From Gammaproteobacteria bacterium (GTDB taxonomy: Bacteria > Pseudomonadota > Gammaproteobacteria > Arenicellales > DRJH01), in contig DRJH01000307.1 of the NCBI GenBank assembly GCA_011052285.1, positions 1 to 15,586 of the forward strand: a stretch of 15,586 bases of DNA. The letters run 5' to 3'. Made by a program: the position numbers and the translations under genes. Below, piece by piece: positions 1 to 6,994 of this stretch (positions are counted from its first letter, which is position 1; every line of letters starts with the position of its first letter). Under the pieces are notes generated by a model, which made no database searches, had not been told where the DNA came from, and saw only the letters and a list, made by a program, of their open reading frames with translations.

Positions 1-31
1 CCCGGTTCGCGATCAGTAGGCGCTTGAACAT
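1..31 (-). CDS. liuD: Methylcrotonyl-CoA carboxylase biotin carboxylase subunit, first codons only (partial)
   Basis: Seen: on the minus strand an ATG at 31-29 opens a frame reading MFKRLLIANR up to the window edge. This matches the near-universal N-terminus of biotin carboxylase subunits (MFxKxLIANRGE). Known: LiuD (MccA) carries biotin carboxylase and biotin-carboxyl-carrier domains and works with LiuB to carboxylate 3-methylcrotonyl-CoA in leucine breakdown. Its place directly after liuC follows the usual liuABCD order. Only ten codons are visible, so the identification rests on this signature plus position. A propionyl- or geranyl-CoA carboxylase alpha subunit would start the same way, but the neighbours favour LiuD. 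Confidence 0.8.
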   Translation of the reverse strand, partial: MFKRLLIANR

Positions 32-183
32 GCCTGTTTTTCACCGTAGCTTGTTTCAATACGCGCAACCGCTACCTGGTACTTGGCATAGCAACACGCC
101 TGGCCAGCCCGCTGTGCGGCGACTTGCATGTGCCGGGAACGGAAGATCACCACATAGCCGGGCACAGAGGTTTGTGATTTCAT
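13..183 (-). CDS. Possible small ORF (56 aa) between liuC and liuD
   Basis: Seen: an ATG at 183-181 shares the ATGA overlap with the liuC stop codon (TGA at 182-180). The frame stays open for 56 codons and ends with TGA at 15-13, 19 bases inside liuD. It therefore bridges the whole liuC-liuD gap with overlaps at both ends, the layout of a translationally coupled gene. The product begins MKSQTSVPGYVVIFRSRHMQ, contains four Cys, has no membrane segment and resembles nothing I recognise. No convincing Shine-Dalgarno sequence precedes it. It may equally be a chance open frame in a 149-base spacer, so it is offered only as a candidate. Confidence 0.3.
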   Translation of the reverse strand: MKSQTSVPGYVVIFRSRHMQVAAQRAGQACCYAKYQVAVARIETSYGEKQACSSAY

Positions 184-965
184 TGTGTCCAAGGTGCCTT
201 GGTGTGGTCTAGAAAGGCCTGCAGGCCCTGTTGGCCTTCGGTTGAAACTCGCAGGCGGGCTATTCGTTGTGAGGTGTCTTCGAGCAGGGTCTCATCCAGT
301 TTCGATTGGTGGACATCTGCAACCAGTTGCTTGGCAGCCAGTAAGGCACGTGGCCCGCCCTGTGTAATCAGTTCTGCCAGCTCGGCAGCCCGGTTATCCA
401 GCTCATCTTCATCACAAACTTCATGAATTAATTGGATTTCTGCTGCCTGCTGTGCGGTAATCCGTTCAGCAGTGATGAATAAGCGACGAGCCCAACGTGG
501 GCCGATGGCCTGGATCACAAAGGGACTGATAACGGCCGGTATCAAACCCAGGCGAACTTCAGAAAGGGCGAAAACCGCCCGTTGGCTGGCGATGGCAATG
601 TCGCAGCACGCCACCAGGCCGACACCACCACCGATGGCCGCACCCTGTACCCGGGCGATGGTTGGTTTCGGGAAATAAAACAATCGGTGCATCAGGCTCG
701 CCAGTTGCCGGGCATCCTGCAGGTTTTCCTGTTCGCTGTGCTCGGTCATGCGCTGCATCCAGTTCAGGTCAGCACCGGCAGAGAAACTGCGACCATTGCT
801 ACGGACAATTAGCACCCGGATGCTATCATCGTGCTCAAGCGTGTTCAGAGCATTGAGCAGTAAGGCGATCAATTCATCATCAAAGGCGTTGTGAAGTTCC
901 GGTCGATTGAGCGTCAACCAGGCGGTTGAGCCAACGTGTGACAGCAATAATTTATCTGCACTCAT
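180..965 (-). CDS. liuC: 3-Methylglutaconyl-CoA hydratase (enoyl-CoA hydratase family)
   Basis: Role (from family): hydrates 3-methylglutaconyl-CoA to 3-hydroxy-3-methylglutaryl-CoA in cytosolic leucine and isovalerate degradation. Seen: 261 aa, the usual crotonase length. It has the N-terminal NRPELHNAF segment (20-28), the CoA/oxyanion-hole motif FSAGADLNWM (61-70), a second oxyanion region GGGVGLVACCD (112-122) and LSEVRLGLIPA (134-144), whose Glu136 aligns with the catalytic Glu164 of rat crotonase. The other crotonase catalytic Glu (Glu144, in GGGCEL) is Gly116 here, a pattern I associate with bacterial LiuC-type hydratases. The ATG lies 11 bases after the liuB stop, so it is in the same operon. 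General enoyl-CoA hydratase activity is the main alternative, but location next to MCC subunits supports LiuC. Confidence 0.88.
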   Translation of the reverse strand: MSADKLLLSHVGSTAWLTLNRPELHNAFDDELIALLLNALNTLEHDDSIRVLIVRSNGRSFSAGADLNWMQRMTEHSEQENLQDARQLASLMHRLFYFPKPTIARVQGAAIGGGVGLVACCDIAIASQRAVFALSEVRLGLIPAVISPFVIQAIGPRWARRLFITAERITAQQAAEIQLIHEVCDEDELDNRAAELAELITQGGPRALLAAKQLVADVHQSKLDETLLEDTSQRIARLRVSTEGQQGLQAFLDHTKAPWTQ

Positions 966-976
966 GGTGTATCGGC

Positions 977-2584
977 CTACATTCTGAACAGGCCGAAGCG
1001 GGTTTCGGGAATGGGCGCATTCAGCGAGGCGGTGAGGGCCAGGGCCAGGGTTCTGCGAGTCTCAACGGGGTTGATAATACCATCATCCCAGAGTCGGGCA
1101 CTGGCATAATAAGGGTGACCCTGGCGTTCGTATTGATCGAGGATCGGTTGCTTAAAAAGTGTTTCTTCCTCCGCAGACCAGGCCTCACCCTGCGCCTCCT
1201 TACGGTCGCGACGCACCTGAGCCAGCACCCCGGCCGCTTGTTCCCCGCCCATTACGGAAATTCTGGCATTCGGCCACATCCATAAAAACCGTGGGTTATA
1301 GGCCCGCCCGCACATGCCGTAATTGCCGGCACCGAAACTGCCGCCGATAATGACCGTGAACTTGGGTACAGCGGCACAGGCGACCGCAGTCACCAACTTG
1401 GCCCCATCCCGGGCAATACCACCGGCTTCATATTTTTGACCAACCATGAAGCCGGTCACATTTTGAAGAAAAATCAGTGGAATCTTGCGCTGACAGCAAA
1501 GTTCGATGAAATGCGCCCCCTTGAGCGCGGACTCGGAGAACAGAATTCCGTTGTTGGCTAAAATACCGACAGGTTGGCCCCAAATATGGGCAAAACCACA
1601 GACCAGTGTCTTGCCGTAGCGGGACTTGAATTCAAAAAAATTACTACCGTCCACTACACGTGCAATCACTTCCCGTACATCATAGGGTTGGCGTATATCG
1701 ACTGGTACCTGACTGAACAGGTCCTCAGCAGGGTAGCGTGGTCGGTCGGTATCGGCTAGCGACAGCGGATTACTTGGTACCGGTGGCAGGCTAGCGATGA
1801 TCTGTCGAGCCAGTTGCAGCGCATGGGGCTCATTCTCGGCCAGATGATCAGCCACACCGGAAACCCGGGTATGGACGTCGGCACCACCGAGTTCTTCGCT
1901 GCTGACAATCGCTCCGGTTGCGGCCTTAACGAGGGGGGGGCCGCCGAGGAAGATTGTGCCCTGTTCCTTGACGATAATGGTTTCGTCCGCCATCGCCGGG
2001 ACATAGGCACCGCCGGCCGTACAGGAACCCATGACCACCGCAATCTGGGCGATACCCATGGCCGATAGGTTCGCCTGGTTGAAAAAAATACGCCCGAAAT
2101 GGTCCCGATCCGGGAATACCTGGTCTTGTTCAGGCAAAAAGGCGCCACCGGAATCAACAAGATAAATACAGGGCAGGTGATTGGCAGCAGCAATTTCCTG
2201 AGCCCGCAAATGCTTTTTGACCGTAAGTGGGTAGTAGGTGCCACCCTTGACGGTTGGATCATTGACGACCACCATGCATTGGCGATGATGGATCAGGCCG
2301 ATACCGGTGATAATACCGGCGGCTGGAACCGGGTCAGGATATACCTCGTGGGCTGCCAGTTGTGACAGCTCCAGAAAAGGAGATCCAGGGTCAAGCAGCA
2401 GGTCGAGCCGTTGCCGCGGCAGCAGCCGACCTCGTTGCAGATGCAGTTTGCGAGCTCGCTCACTGCCTCCGGTGGCAATCTTTTTAACGGTTTGCTCGAG
2501 GTTGGACAGCAATGACTGCCAGTTTTCCCGGTTCCGGATGATGTCCTGATCCGGTGGCAAACATTTATGGCCAATAAGGGGCAT
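977..2584 (-). CDS. liuB: Methylcrotonyl-CoA carboxylase, carboxyltransferase (beta) subunit
   Basis: Role: transfers CO2 from carboxybiotin on LiuD to 3-methylcrotonyl-CoA, giving 3-methylglutaconyl-CoA. Seen: 535 aa, the normal MccB length, with two crotonase-like carboxyltransferase lobes. Signatures include ERARKLHLQRGRLLPRQRLD near residue 43, VVNDPTVKGGTYYPLTVKKH, MGSCTAGGAYVPAMADE (first-lobe oxyanion region), IFLGGPPLVKAATG, and in the second lobe LQNVTGFMVGQKYEAGGIARDG and GGSFGAGNYGMCGRAYNPRF. The frame is intact; a run of eight G (1933-1940, plus strand) falls in the GGPPL codons. Stop to next start spacing is 11 bases to liuC, and the ATG is 8 bases after the upstream gene. The closest alternative is the geranyl-CoA carboxylase beta subunit (AtuC), but linkage with isovaleryl-CoA dehydrogenase favours LiuB. 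Confidence 0.93.
   Translation of the reverse strand: MPLIGHKCLPPDQDIIRNRENWQSLLSNLEQTVKKIATGGSERARKLHLQRGRLLPRQRLDLLLDPGSPFLELSQLAAHEVYPDPVPAAGIITGIGLIHHRQCMVVVNDPTVKGGTYYPLTVKKHLRAQEIAAANHLPCIYLVDSGGAFLPEQDQVFPDRDHFGRIFFNQANLSAMGIAQIAVVMGSCTAGGAYVPAMADETIIVKEQGTIFLGGPPLVKAATGAIVSSEELGGADVHTRVSGVADHLAENEPHALQLARQIIASLPPVPSNPLSLADTDRPRYPAEDLFSQVPVDIRQPYDVREVIARVVDGSNFFEFKSRYGKTLVCGFAHIWGQPVGILANNGILFSESALKGAHFIELCCQRKIPLIFLQNVTGFMVGQKYEAGGIARDGAKLVTAVACAAVPKFTVIIGGSFGAGNYGMCGRAYNPRFLWMWPNARISVMGGEQAAGVLAQVRRDRKEAQGEAWSAEEETLFKQPILDQYERQGHPYYASARLWDDGIINPVETRRTLALALTASLNAPIPETRFGLFRM
1933..1940. repeat. Eight-G homopolymer inside liuB
   Basis: Eight consecutive G on the plus strand (C on the coding strand) encode the Gly-Pro-Pro part of the conserved FLGGPPLVKA motif of LiuB. 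The frame is intact as read. Confidence 0.8.
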
Positions 2585-2592
2585 TGATGTAT

Positions 2593-3204
2593 TTACCAGC
2601 CGTCTTCCGTGAGCCAGTCATCAAGATCAGGCAAGCGATCTGCTCCCCAGAAGGGCTCGTCATCAACAATGAAGAAGGGTGAACCGAACACGCCCCTGGA
2701 CAGGGCATTTGCCGTGGCCTGGCGCAAGTGGTCTTTAAGTGCCTGGCCGGTCAAGGCTTCTGTCAGGGCAGTAACGTCCAAACCCTGCTCCCGACAGACT
2801 TCGAGCACAACCGGGGCACGGGAAATATTGCGATTCTCTGTGAAATAGGCTCGATAGAGGGCCAGGATCAGTTGTTTTGCTGCTTCTGCATCAAAATTCT
2901 GTTGCCAGTAACAGGCCCGTGCCGCGGTTACTGTGGGAATGGGGAAGGGGTCAGGCAGTGTAAAATCGATATTCAGGCGCCGACAGCAACGCTGTATATC
3001 GTGCAGGGAATATTCGCCCATCAACGGGACCTGTGCCAGTGGCTTGTGGCCGGTTTGTTTCAAAATAGGACCCAGCAGGATTGGCTTCCAGCACACCGCG
3101 TAGTCGTGTCGACCGGCAACTGCTGCAATACCCTGGGCGCCGATATAGCCATAGGGAGAGGAAAGATCAAAATAGAAATCAATAATCTTTGGATTATTGC
3201 TCAT
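2593..3204 (-). CDS. DsbA-fold 2-hydroxychromene-2-carboxylate isomerase-like protein
   Basis: Seen: 203 aa with the kappa-GST/DsbA-like fold signature FYFDLSSPYGYIG (residues 10-22). The SSP sequence sits where DsbA has its CxxC, so no thiol-disulfide active site is present. The C-terminal GVFGSPFFIVDDEPFWGADRL is the conserved cis-Pro and substrate-lid region of the HCCA isomerase family. Known: the founding members isomerise 2-hydroxychromene-2-carboxylate in naphthalene breakdown using glutathione. Inferred: here it sits inside a leucine-degradation operon without aromatic genes, so its substrate is probably a different acyl-CoA or a glutathione adduct. A good AGAGGA ribosome-binding site lies about 10 bases before the ATG. 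Family assignment is firm; function is not known. Confidence 0.85.
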   Translation of the reverse strand: MSNNPKIIDFYFDLSSPYGYIGAQGIAAVAGRHDYAVCWKPILLGPILKQTGHKPLAQVPLMGEYSLHDIQRCCRRLNIDFTLPDPFPIPTVTAARACYWQQNFDAEAAKQLILALYRAYFTENRNISRAPVVLEVCREQGLDVTALTEALTGQALKDHLRQATANALSRGVFGSPFFIVDDEPFWGADRLPDLDDWLTEDGW

Positions 3205-3219
3205 GTAATTTATTCCTCT

Positions 3220-3251
3220 TATGTACTGTACTGGGTATGTGCTGTACTGGA
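3220..3251. repeat. Two tandem copies of a 16-bp repeat
   Basis: TATGTACTGTACTGGG (3220-3235) is followed immediately by TATGTGCTGTACTGGA (3236-3251), 14 of 16 bases identical. It occupies the 84-base spacer between the thiolase stop and the isomerase start. No role is evident; it may be replication slippage in a spacer or a leftover regulatory site. Confidence 0.6.
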
Positions 3252-3288
3252 ATATTGAACGGTTATCAGCAATCGCATCTGGATGTGT

Positions 3289-4473
3289 TCAGAACAACTC
3301 CACTCCGATTGCGGTGGCTTCGCCACCACCGATGCATAAAGCAGCAACACCACGCTGTTTTTTAAAGCGTCGCAGGGCATGAATCAGCGTCACAATAATA
3401 CGGGCCCCGGAACAGCCCAGTGGATGACCCAAAGCGCAGGCACCGCCGTGCACATTGACTTTATCATGTGGCAGTTTCAAATCGTGCATACCGGCCATGG
3501 TAACAACGGCAAAAGCTTCGTTGATTTCATAGAGATCGACGGTGTCTGTTGTCCAATCCAGGTTTGCCAGCAATTTGTGTATGGCACCGACCGGAGCGGT
3601 AGTAAACCAGGCCGGCTCCTGGGAATGGGTGCTGTGGCCGAGAATACGAGCCAGTGGCGTGATATTGCGGCGTACTGCTTCGGACTGGCGCATTAGTAGC
3701 AAGGCCGCACCGCCATCGGAGATGGAACTGGAGTTGGCTGCAGTCACCGTGCCGTCCTTGCGAAATGCCGGGCGCAGAGCGGGAATATTATCGATTCTGG
3801 CTTTCAGTGGTTGTTCATCGGTGTCGATGATGGTTTCACCCTTGCGGGTTTTCTGGGTAACGGAGACGATCTCGTCGGTAAAAGCGCCGTCATGGATGGC
3901 TTGCTGTGCCCGTTTGACGGATTCGATAGAGAAATTATCCTGATCTTCACGAGTAAAGCCGTAGTGATCAGCTGTAGCTTCAGCGTAACAACCCATCAAT
4001 TTGCCTTGGTCATAGGCATCCTCCAGACCATCAAAAAACATGTGATCCAGTACCTGCTGATGACCCATTCGCAAGCCTTTGCGGGCCTTCGGCAGGAGAT
4101 AGGGTGCGTTGCTCATGCTTTCCATGCCGCCTGCGACCATGATCCGATTGCTGCCGGCCAGTAGCAGGTCGTTGGCGAGCATTGTGGCTTTCATGGCCGA
4201 GCCGCAGACCTTATTGATGGTGGTACATCCGGTTGCATAGGGCAGGCCGGCCGCGAGCGCCGCCTGTCGGGCTGGCGCCTGTCCCAATCCGGCTGGCAGG
4301 ACGCATCCCATAATTGCTTCATCAACATCTGCCGGATCAATGCCGCTATCAGCAAGTACGGCAGCGATGGCCGCTGCACCCAGATCTGTGGCTGCAAAAG
4401 ATTGCAGATCACCCTGGAAGCCACCCAATGGAGTTCTTCGGGCGGCGGTGATGACAACGGGATCTTTATCCAT
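3289..4473 (-). CDS. Acetyl-CoA C-acetyltransferase (thiolase)
   Basis: Role (family): reversible condensation or thiolytic cleavage of acetoacetyl-CoA; in this operon it can convert the acetoacetyl-CoA end product of leucine breakdown to acetyl-CoA. Seen, numbered from the upstream ATG at 4485: nucleophile Cys94 in NKVCGSAMKA, NEAF motif in EINEAFAVV, His354 in GGACALGHPLGCSGARI and general-base Cys384 in CIGGGEATA, so the full Cys-His-Cys set is present. Start choice: the ATG at 4485 has no Shine-Dalgarno sequence, while the in-frame ATG four codons later (4473-4471) follows GGAG at 4483-4480 by six bases, so I begin the 394-aa protein at 4473. Upstream lies a MITE-like insertion. A longer-chain 3-ketoacyl-CoA thiolase specificity cannot be excluded. 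Confidence 0.92.
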   Translation of the reverse strand: MDKDPVVITAARRTPLGGFQGDLQSFAATDLGAAAIAAVLADSGIDPADVDEAIMGCVLPAGLGQAPARQAALAAGLPYATGCTTINKVCGSAMKATMLANDLLLAGSNRIMVAGGMESMSNAPYLLPKARKGLRMGHQQVLDHMFFDGLEDAYDQGKLMGCYAEATADHYGFTREDQDNFSIESVKRAQQAIHDGAFTDEIVSVTQKTRKGETIIDTDEQPLKARIDNIPALRPAFRKDGTVTAANSSSISDGGAALLLMRQSEAVRRNITPLARILGHSTHSQEPAWFTTAPVGAIHKLLANLDWTTDTVDLYEINEAFAVVTMAGMHDLKLPHDKVNVHGGACALGHPLGCSGARIIVTLIHALRRFKKQRGVAALCIGGGEATAIGVELF

Positions 4474-4479
4474 GGTGAG

Positions 4480-4483
4480 CTCC
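4480..4483 (-). promoter_or_regulatory. Ribosome-binding site deciding the thiolase start
   Basis: GGAG on the minus strand, six bases before the ATG at 4473-4471. It overlaps the last base of the upstream in-frame ATG (4485-4483), which itself lacks any Shine-Dalgarno match in the AT-rich sequence before it. Confidence 0.6.
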
Positions 4484-4513
4484 ATATAATTTAATTAAAA
4501 TAATGTAATAACA

Positions 4514-4674
4514 GAGTCTCTTGCAAAATTCGTGAGCGGCGATCTGCTTCCCCACTTCGACCCATTTCCGAGTTGAAATTTCGCTCCATGGAACCACCAT
4601 GCAACTCATCCCATCCCAAAATTGGACTCAAAGCGGGATTGAATATCATCCACCCTGGGTTTTGTAAGAGGCTC
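4514..4674. mobile_element. MITE-like element, 161 bp, with 15-bp imperfect terminal inverted repeats
   Basis: Seen: GAGTCTCTTGCAAAA at 4514-4528 and TTTTGTAAGAGGCTC at 4660-4674 are inverted copies of one another with 13 of 15 bases matching. They enclose 131 bases in the 224-base gap between liuA and the thiolase. Bases directly outside the repeats do not form a convincing target duplication. An open frame of 61 codons crosses the element on the minus strand (4676-4491), begins in one repeat and ends just beyond the other, and has no recognisable domain, so I regard it as a by-product. Inferred: a small non-autonomous insertion element; the GAG...TTGCAAAA end is reminiscent of some IS5-type termini, but I cannot assign a family. 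It could instead be a transcribed hairpin-forming spacer. Confidence 0.5.
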
Positions 4675-4697
4675 AATATATTATCCCATAAATAACA

Positions 4698-5867
4698 TTA
4701 GCGACTTTCCTGGAATAGTTCACGGCCAATCAACATCCGTCGAATTTCGCTGGTGCCAGCACCAATTTCATATAGCTTGGCATCCCGAAGCAGTCGGCCG
4801 GTGGGAAATTCGTTGGTATAACCGACGCCCCCGAGGGCTTGAATCGCCTCGAGAGCCATCCAGGTGGCTCTTTCCGCTGCGTACAATATCGCGCCGGCGG
4901 CATCTTTGCGTGTGGTTTCATGGCGATCACAGGCTTGTGCCACGGCATACACGTAGGCACGACAGGCATTCATGGTGGTATACATATCGGCCATTTTTGC
5001 CTGCATGAGTTGAAATTCACCGATGGCACGACCAAATTGCCGGCGTTCATGTACATAGGGCACGACCACATCCAGGCAAGCCTGCATGATCCCCAGGGGG
5101 CCACCCGCAAGTACCGTACGCTCATAGTCCAGTCCACTCATCAAGACGCTAACGCCCTCATCGACCTTGCCCAAAACATTTTCTGCAGGAACCTGGCAAT
5201 CCTCAAAGATCAGTTCGCAGGTATTGGAACCGCGCATCCCCAGTTTGTCGAGTTTCTGAGCCGTGGAAAAGCCGGCAAAACTTTTTTCAATCAAAAATGC
5301 GCTGATACCATGTGATCCGGCATCTGGCCGTGTTTTAGCGTAAACCACCAGGACATCGGCATCGGGGCCATTGGTAATCCACATTTTGTTGCCGTTGAGA
5401 ACAAATCCATCACCCCGGCGCTCGGCACGGGTTCGCATACTGACAACGTCAGATCCGGAGCCAGGTTCACTCATGGCCAAGGCCCCAACGGATTGGCCAT
5501 CAATCAGGCCAGGCAGATACTGCTGTTTCTGGGCTACGGTACCATTACGGAAAATCTGGTTCACACACAGATTGGAATGGGCGCCATAGGACAGGCCGAC
5601 GGCAGCCGAGGCTCGACTGATTTCTTCCATGGCGATCACATGTTGTAGATAACCCATGCCACTGCCACCGAGACTTTCATCCGAGACTGTAATACCCAGT
5701 AAACCCATGGCACCAAATTTTTGCCACAAATCGGCTGGAAAATTATTGTCGATATCGATCCGGGCAGCACGTGGAGCGATTTCCTTGTCGGCGAATTGCC
5801 GGATAGCATCACGCAGCAGATCCGTGGTCTCACCATGGTTAAATTGCAGACTCGGGTAGTGGCTCAT
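4698..5867 (-). CDS. liuA: Isovaleryl-CoA dehydrogenase
   Basis: Role: FAD-dependent oxidation of isovaleryl-CoA to 3-methylcrotonyl-CoA, passing electrons to ETF; the committed acyl-CoA step of leucine degradation. Seen: 389 aa, normal acyl-CoA dehydrogenase length. The ACAD signature ALAMSEPGSGSDVVSMRTRA (129-148), FAD-contact segment MWITNGPDADVLVVYAKT (162-179), KLGMRGSNTCELIFEDCQVP (208-227) and C-terminal EIGAGTSEIRRMLIGREL are all present. Glu249 in SGLDYERTVLAGGPLG aligns with the catalytic Glu254 of human IVD, the position that separates isovaleryl-CoA dehydrogenases from straight-chain enzymes using a C-terminal Glu. The ATG follows AGGGA by about eight bases. A 144-bp MITE-like element begins 36 bases upstream, between it and the thioesterase gene. 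Confidence 0.94.
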   Translation of the reverse strand: MSHYPSLQFNHGETTDLLRDAIRQFADKEIAPRAARIDIDNNFPADLWQKFGAMGLLGITVSDESLGGSGMGYLQHVIAMEEISRASAAVGLSYGAHSNLCVNQIFRNGTVAQKQQYLPGLIDGQSVGALAMSEPGSGSDVVSMRTRAERRGDGFVLNGNKMWITNGPDADVLVVYAKTRPDAGSHGISAFLIEKSFAGFSTAQKLDKLGMRGSNTCELIFEDCQVPAENVLGKVDEGVSVLMSGLDYERTVLAGGPLGIMQACLDVVVPYVHERRQFGRAIGEFQLMQAKMADMYTTMNACRAYVYAVAQACDRHETTRKDAAGAILYAAERATWMALEAIQALGGVGYTNEFPTGRLLRDAKLYEIGAGTSEIRRMLIGRELFQESR

Positions 5868-5898
5868 ATCAAATCCCTGGCAGACTGTAAAATTAGAA

Positions 5899-6050
5899 TA
5901 TTTTGTAACGATTCAGCATATTTAGATTTTGCTTCAGTACCAGGCGTTTTCGCACGGAGAATGTGAGCATATAGGTCATAGGTGACCATTTGAGTACGAA
6001 CACACGCCGTAATGGGACAAAAGATGAATGCGCTGAATCGTTACAATATT
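5899..6050. repeat. Candidate 4-bp target-site duplication (TATT) flanking the element at 5903-6046
   Basis: TATT at 5899-5902 directly precedes the left inverted repeat and TATT at 6047-6050 directly follows the right one. Four bases in AT-rich sequence can match by chance, so this is supportive rather than decisive. Confidence 0.4.
5903..6046. mobile_element. MITE-like element, 144 bp, with perfect 15-bp terminal inverted repeats
   Basis: Seen: TTGTAACGATTCAGC at 5903-5917 is repeated exactly, inverted, as GCTGAATCGTTACAA at 6032-6046. The match continues inward imperfectly, giving about 24 of 29 paired positions (5903-5931 against 6018-6046, including a shared TTTTG block). A smaller hairpin, GGTCATAGGTGACC, lies near the centre (5974-5987). 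The ends are flanked by TATT on both sides. There is no coding frame of note inside. Removing it would leave the thioesterase and liuA only 60 bases apart, as expected for an operon. Inferred: a non-autonomous transposon derivative; a long-range regulatory hairpin is the alternative. Confidence 0.6.
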
Positions 6051-6071
6051 TTTAGGTGGCCGTGGCATGGA

Positions 6072-6539
6072 TCAGTCCAGCAAGCAGATCAGCGTTTGGG
6101 TCATGCTGGCGCAAAGATTTTTTTGACCGTCAGTGACTGCATAGACATCCACCAAAGTAATGGTGAGTGTTCGACCAGCCTTGCGAACAGTGCCTTGTGC
6201 CAATAGTTGTGCTCCCCGTGCAGGAGCAATTAAGTTGATTTTGAATTCTACGGTTAGAACCCGGCTGTTGACGGGCATCAACGTATAGGCAGCGTAGCCA
6301 CCGGCGGAATCCGCAATGGTGCTGGTGATACCGGCATGAAAAAAACCATCTTGCTGACACAGGTCTTGCCGGAAGGGTAGGGCAATCTCGCAATAGCCTG
6401 GTTTTATTGTGCCCAGTCGTGCACCCAGCAAACTCATAACGGACTGTTGGGTGAAGCTATTCTGAACCCGAGCCTGCCAGTCTGGGTCGACCGCTCGTAA
6501 TTTCCCTGTAGCTGTGAGGTGTTCAGAAACATCAGTCAC
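6072..6539 (-). CDS. PaaI-like hotdog-fold thioesterase
   Basis: Role (family): hydrolysis of acyl-CoA thioesters, often clearing dead-end or excess intermediates; here probably an acyl-CoA of the liu pathway, which is inference. Seen: a hotdog domain with GFFHAGITSTIADSAGGYAAYTLMP, the PaaI-type segment with the HxG..xxxxD active-site region, followed by VLTVEFKINLIAPARG and VRKAGRTLTITLVDVYAV. Start choice: the frame extends upstream to a TTG at 6587, deep inside liuR and without support. A GTG at 6539-6537 overlaps the liuR end by eight bases and follows GGAG, so I start there, giving 155 aa beginning (M)TDVSEHLTATGK. The family is clear, the substrate is not. Confidence 0.82.
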   Translation of the reverse strand: MTDVSEHLTATGKLRAVDPDWQARVQNSFTQQSVMSLLGARLGTIKPGYCEIALPFRQDLCQQDGFFHAGITSTIADSAGGYAAYTLMPVNSRVLTVEFKINLIAPARGAQLLAQGTVRKAGRTLTITLVDVYAVTDGQKNLCASMTQTLICLLD

Positions 6540-6972
6540 GGGAATGCTGCTCCAGTACGGCCAGTTGTTCCCTGCAGCCTTGCTCAATCCGGCTCAGTGC
6601 TGCCAGGGTTTGCTCAATGTCGTGGCTTTGTTGAATCAGACGTTGTTTGCGGTCGTCGATCCTTTCCAGAAAGTAATGCAATTGGCCAATTTCACCAGAT
6701 TCTGCATCATACATTGCAATCATTTCTGCGATTTCGACCAATGAGAAACCCAATCGTTTGCCTCGTAGAATCAGCTTTAATCGAATTTTATCACGCCTTT
6801 GGTAGAGACGCTGTATACCATGGCGCTCAGGGTCGAGCAAGCCTTGCTGCTCATAGTAGCGAATCGTTCGGGTGGTGATACCAAACTCCTGTGCCAGATC
6901 ACCAATACTGAAATTTATGGAGTGCGACTGATCCTGTTCGGGTCGTTCGCCGGTGGCAATTTTTGGGTGCAT
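6532..6972 (-). CDS. liuR: MerR-family regulator of the leucine/isovalerate degradation operon
   Basis: Role (known for LiuR in proteobacteria): MerR-type regulator of branched-chain amino-acid and acyl-CoA degradation genes. Seen: 146 aa with the MerR winged-helix start FSIGDLAQEFGITTRTIRYYEQQGLL (about residues 21-46), then RLYQRRDKIRLKLILRGKRLGFSLVEIAEMIAMYD and a long C-terminal dimerisation helix (about 90-135). It has a single Cys and none of the metal-binding Cys pattern of MerR/CueR/SoxR, consistent with an organic effector. It is the first gene of the liu operon and its stop overlaps the thioesterase start. The operator at 7001-7022, within its own promoter, implies autoregulation. 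The ATG at 6972 has no strong Shine-Dalgarno sequence and the predicted leader is only about 16 bases. Confidence 0.85.
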   Translation of the reverse strand: MHPKIATGERPEQDQSHSINFSIGDLAQEFGITTRTIRYYEQQGLLDPERHGIQRLYQRRDKIRLKLILRGKRLGFSLVEIAEMIAMYDAESGEIGQLHYFLERIDDRKQRLIQQSHDIEQTLAALSRIEQGCREQLAVLEQHSRD

Positions 6973-6994
6973 GTCGAAGTCAGGAATCCAGAAA

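Noticed and set aside
1756..2262. 168-codon minus-strand ORF within liuB
   Set aside because: It is out of frame with the conserved carboxyltransferase sequence and has no domain; a shadow of liuB.
4491..4676. 61-codon minus-strand ORF upstream of the thiolase
   Set aside because: It runs across the inverted-repeat element, starting in one terminal repeat and ending just past the other, with no recognisable domain or ribosome-binding site. It is best explained as a by-product of the element.
6540..6587. Upstream extension of the thioesterase to a TTG start
   Set aside because: It would overlap liuR by 56 bases, has no Shine-Dalgarno support and adds sequence outside the hotdog domain; the GTG at 6539 is preferred.
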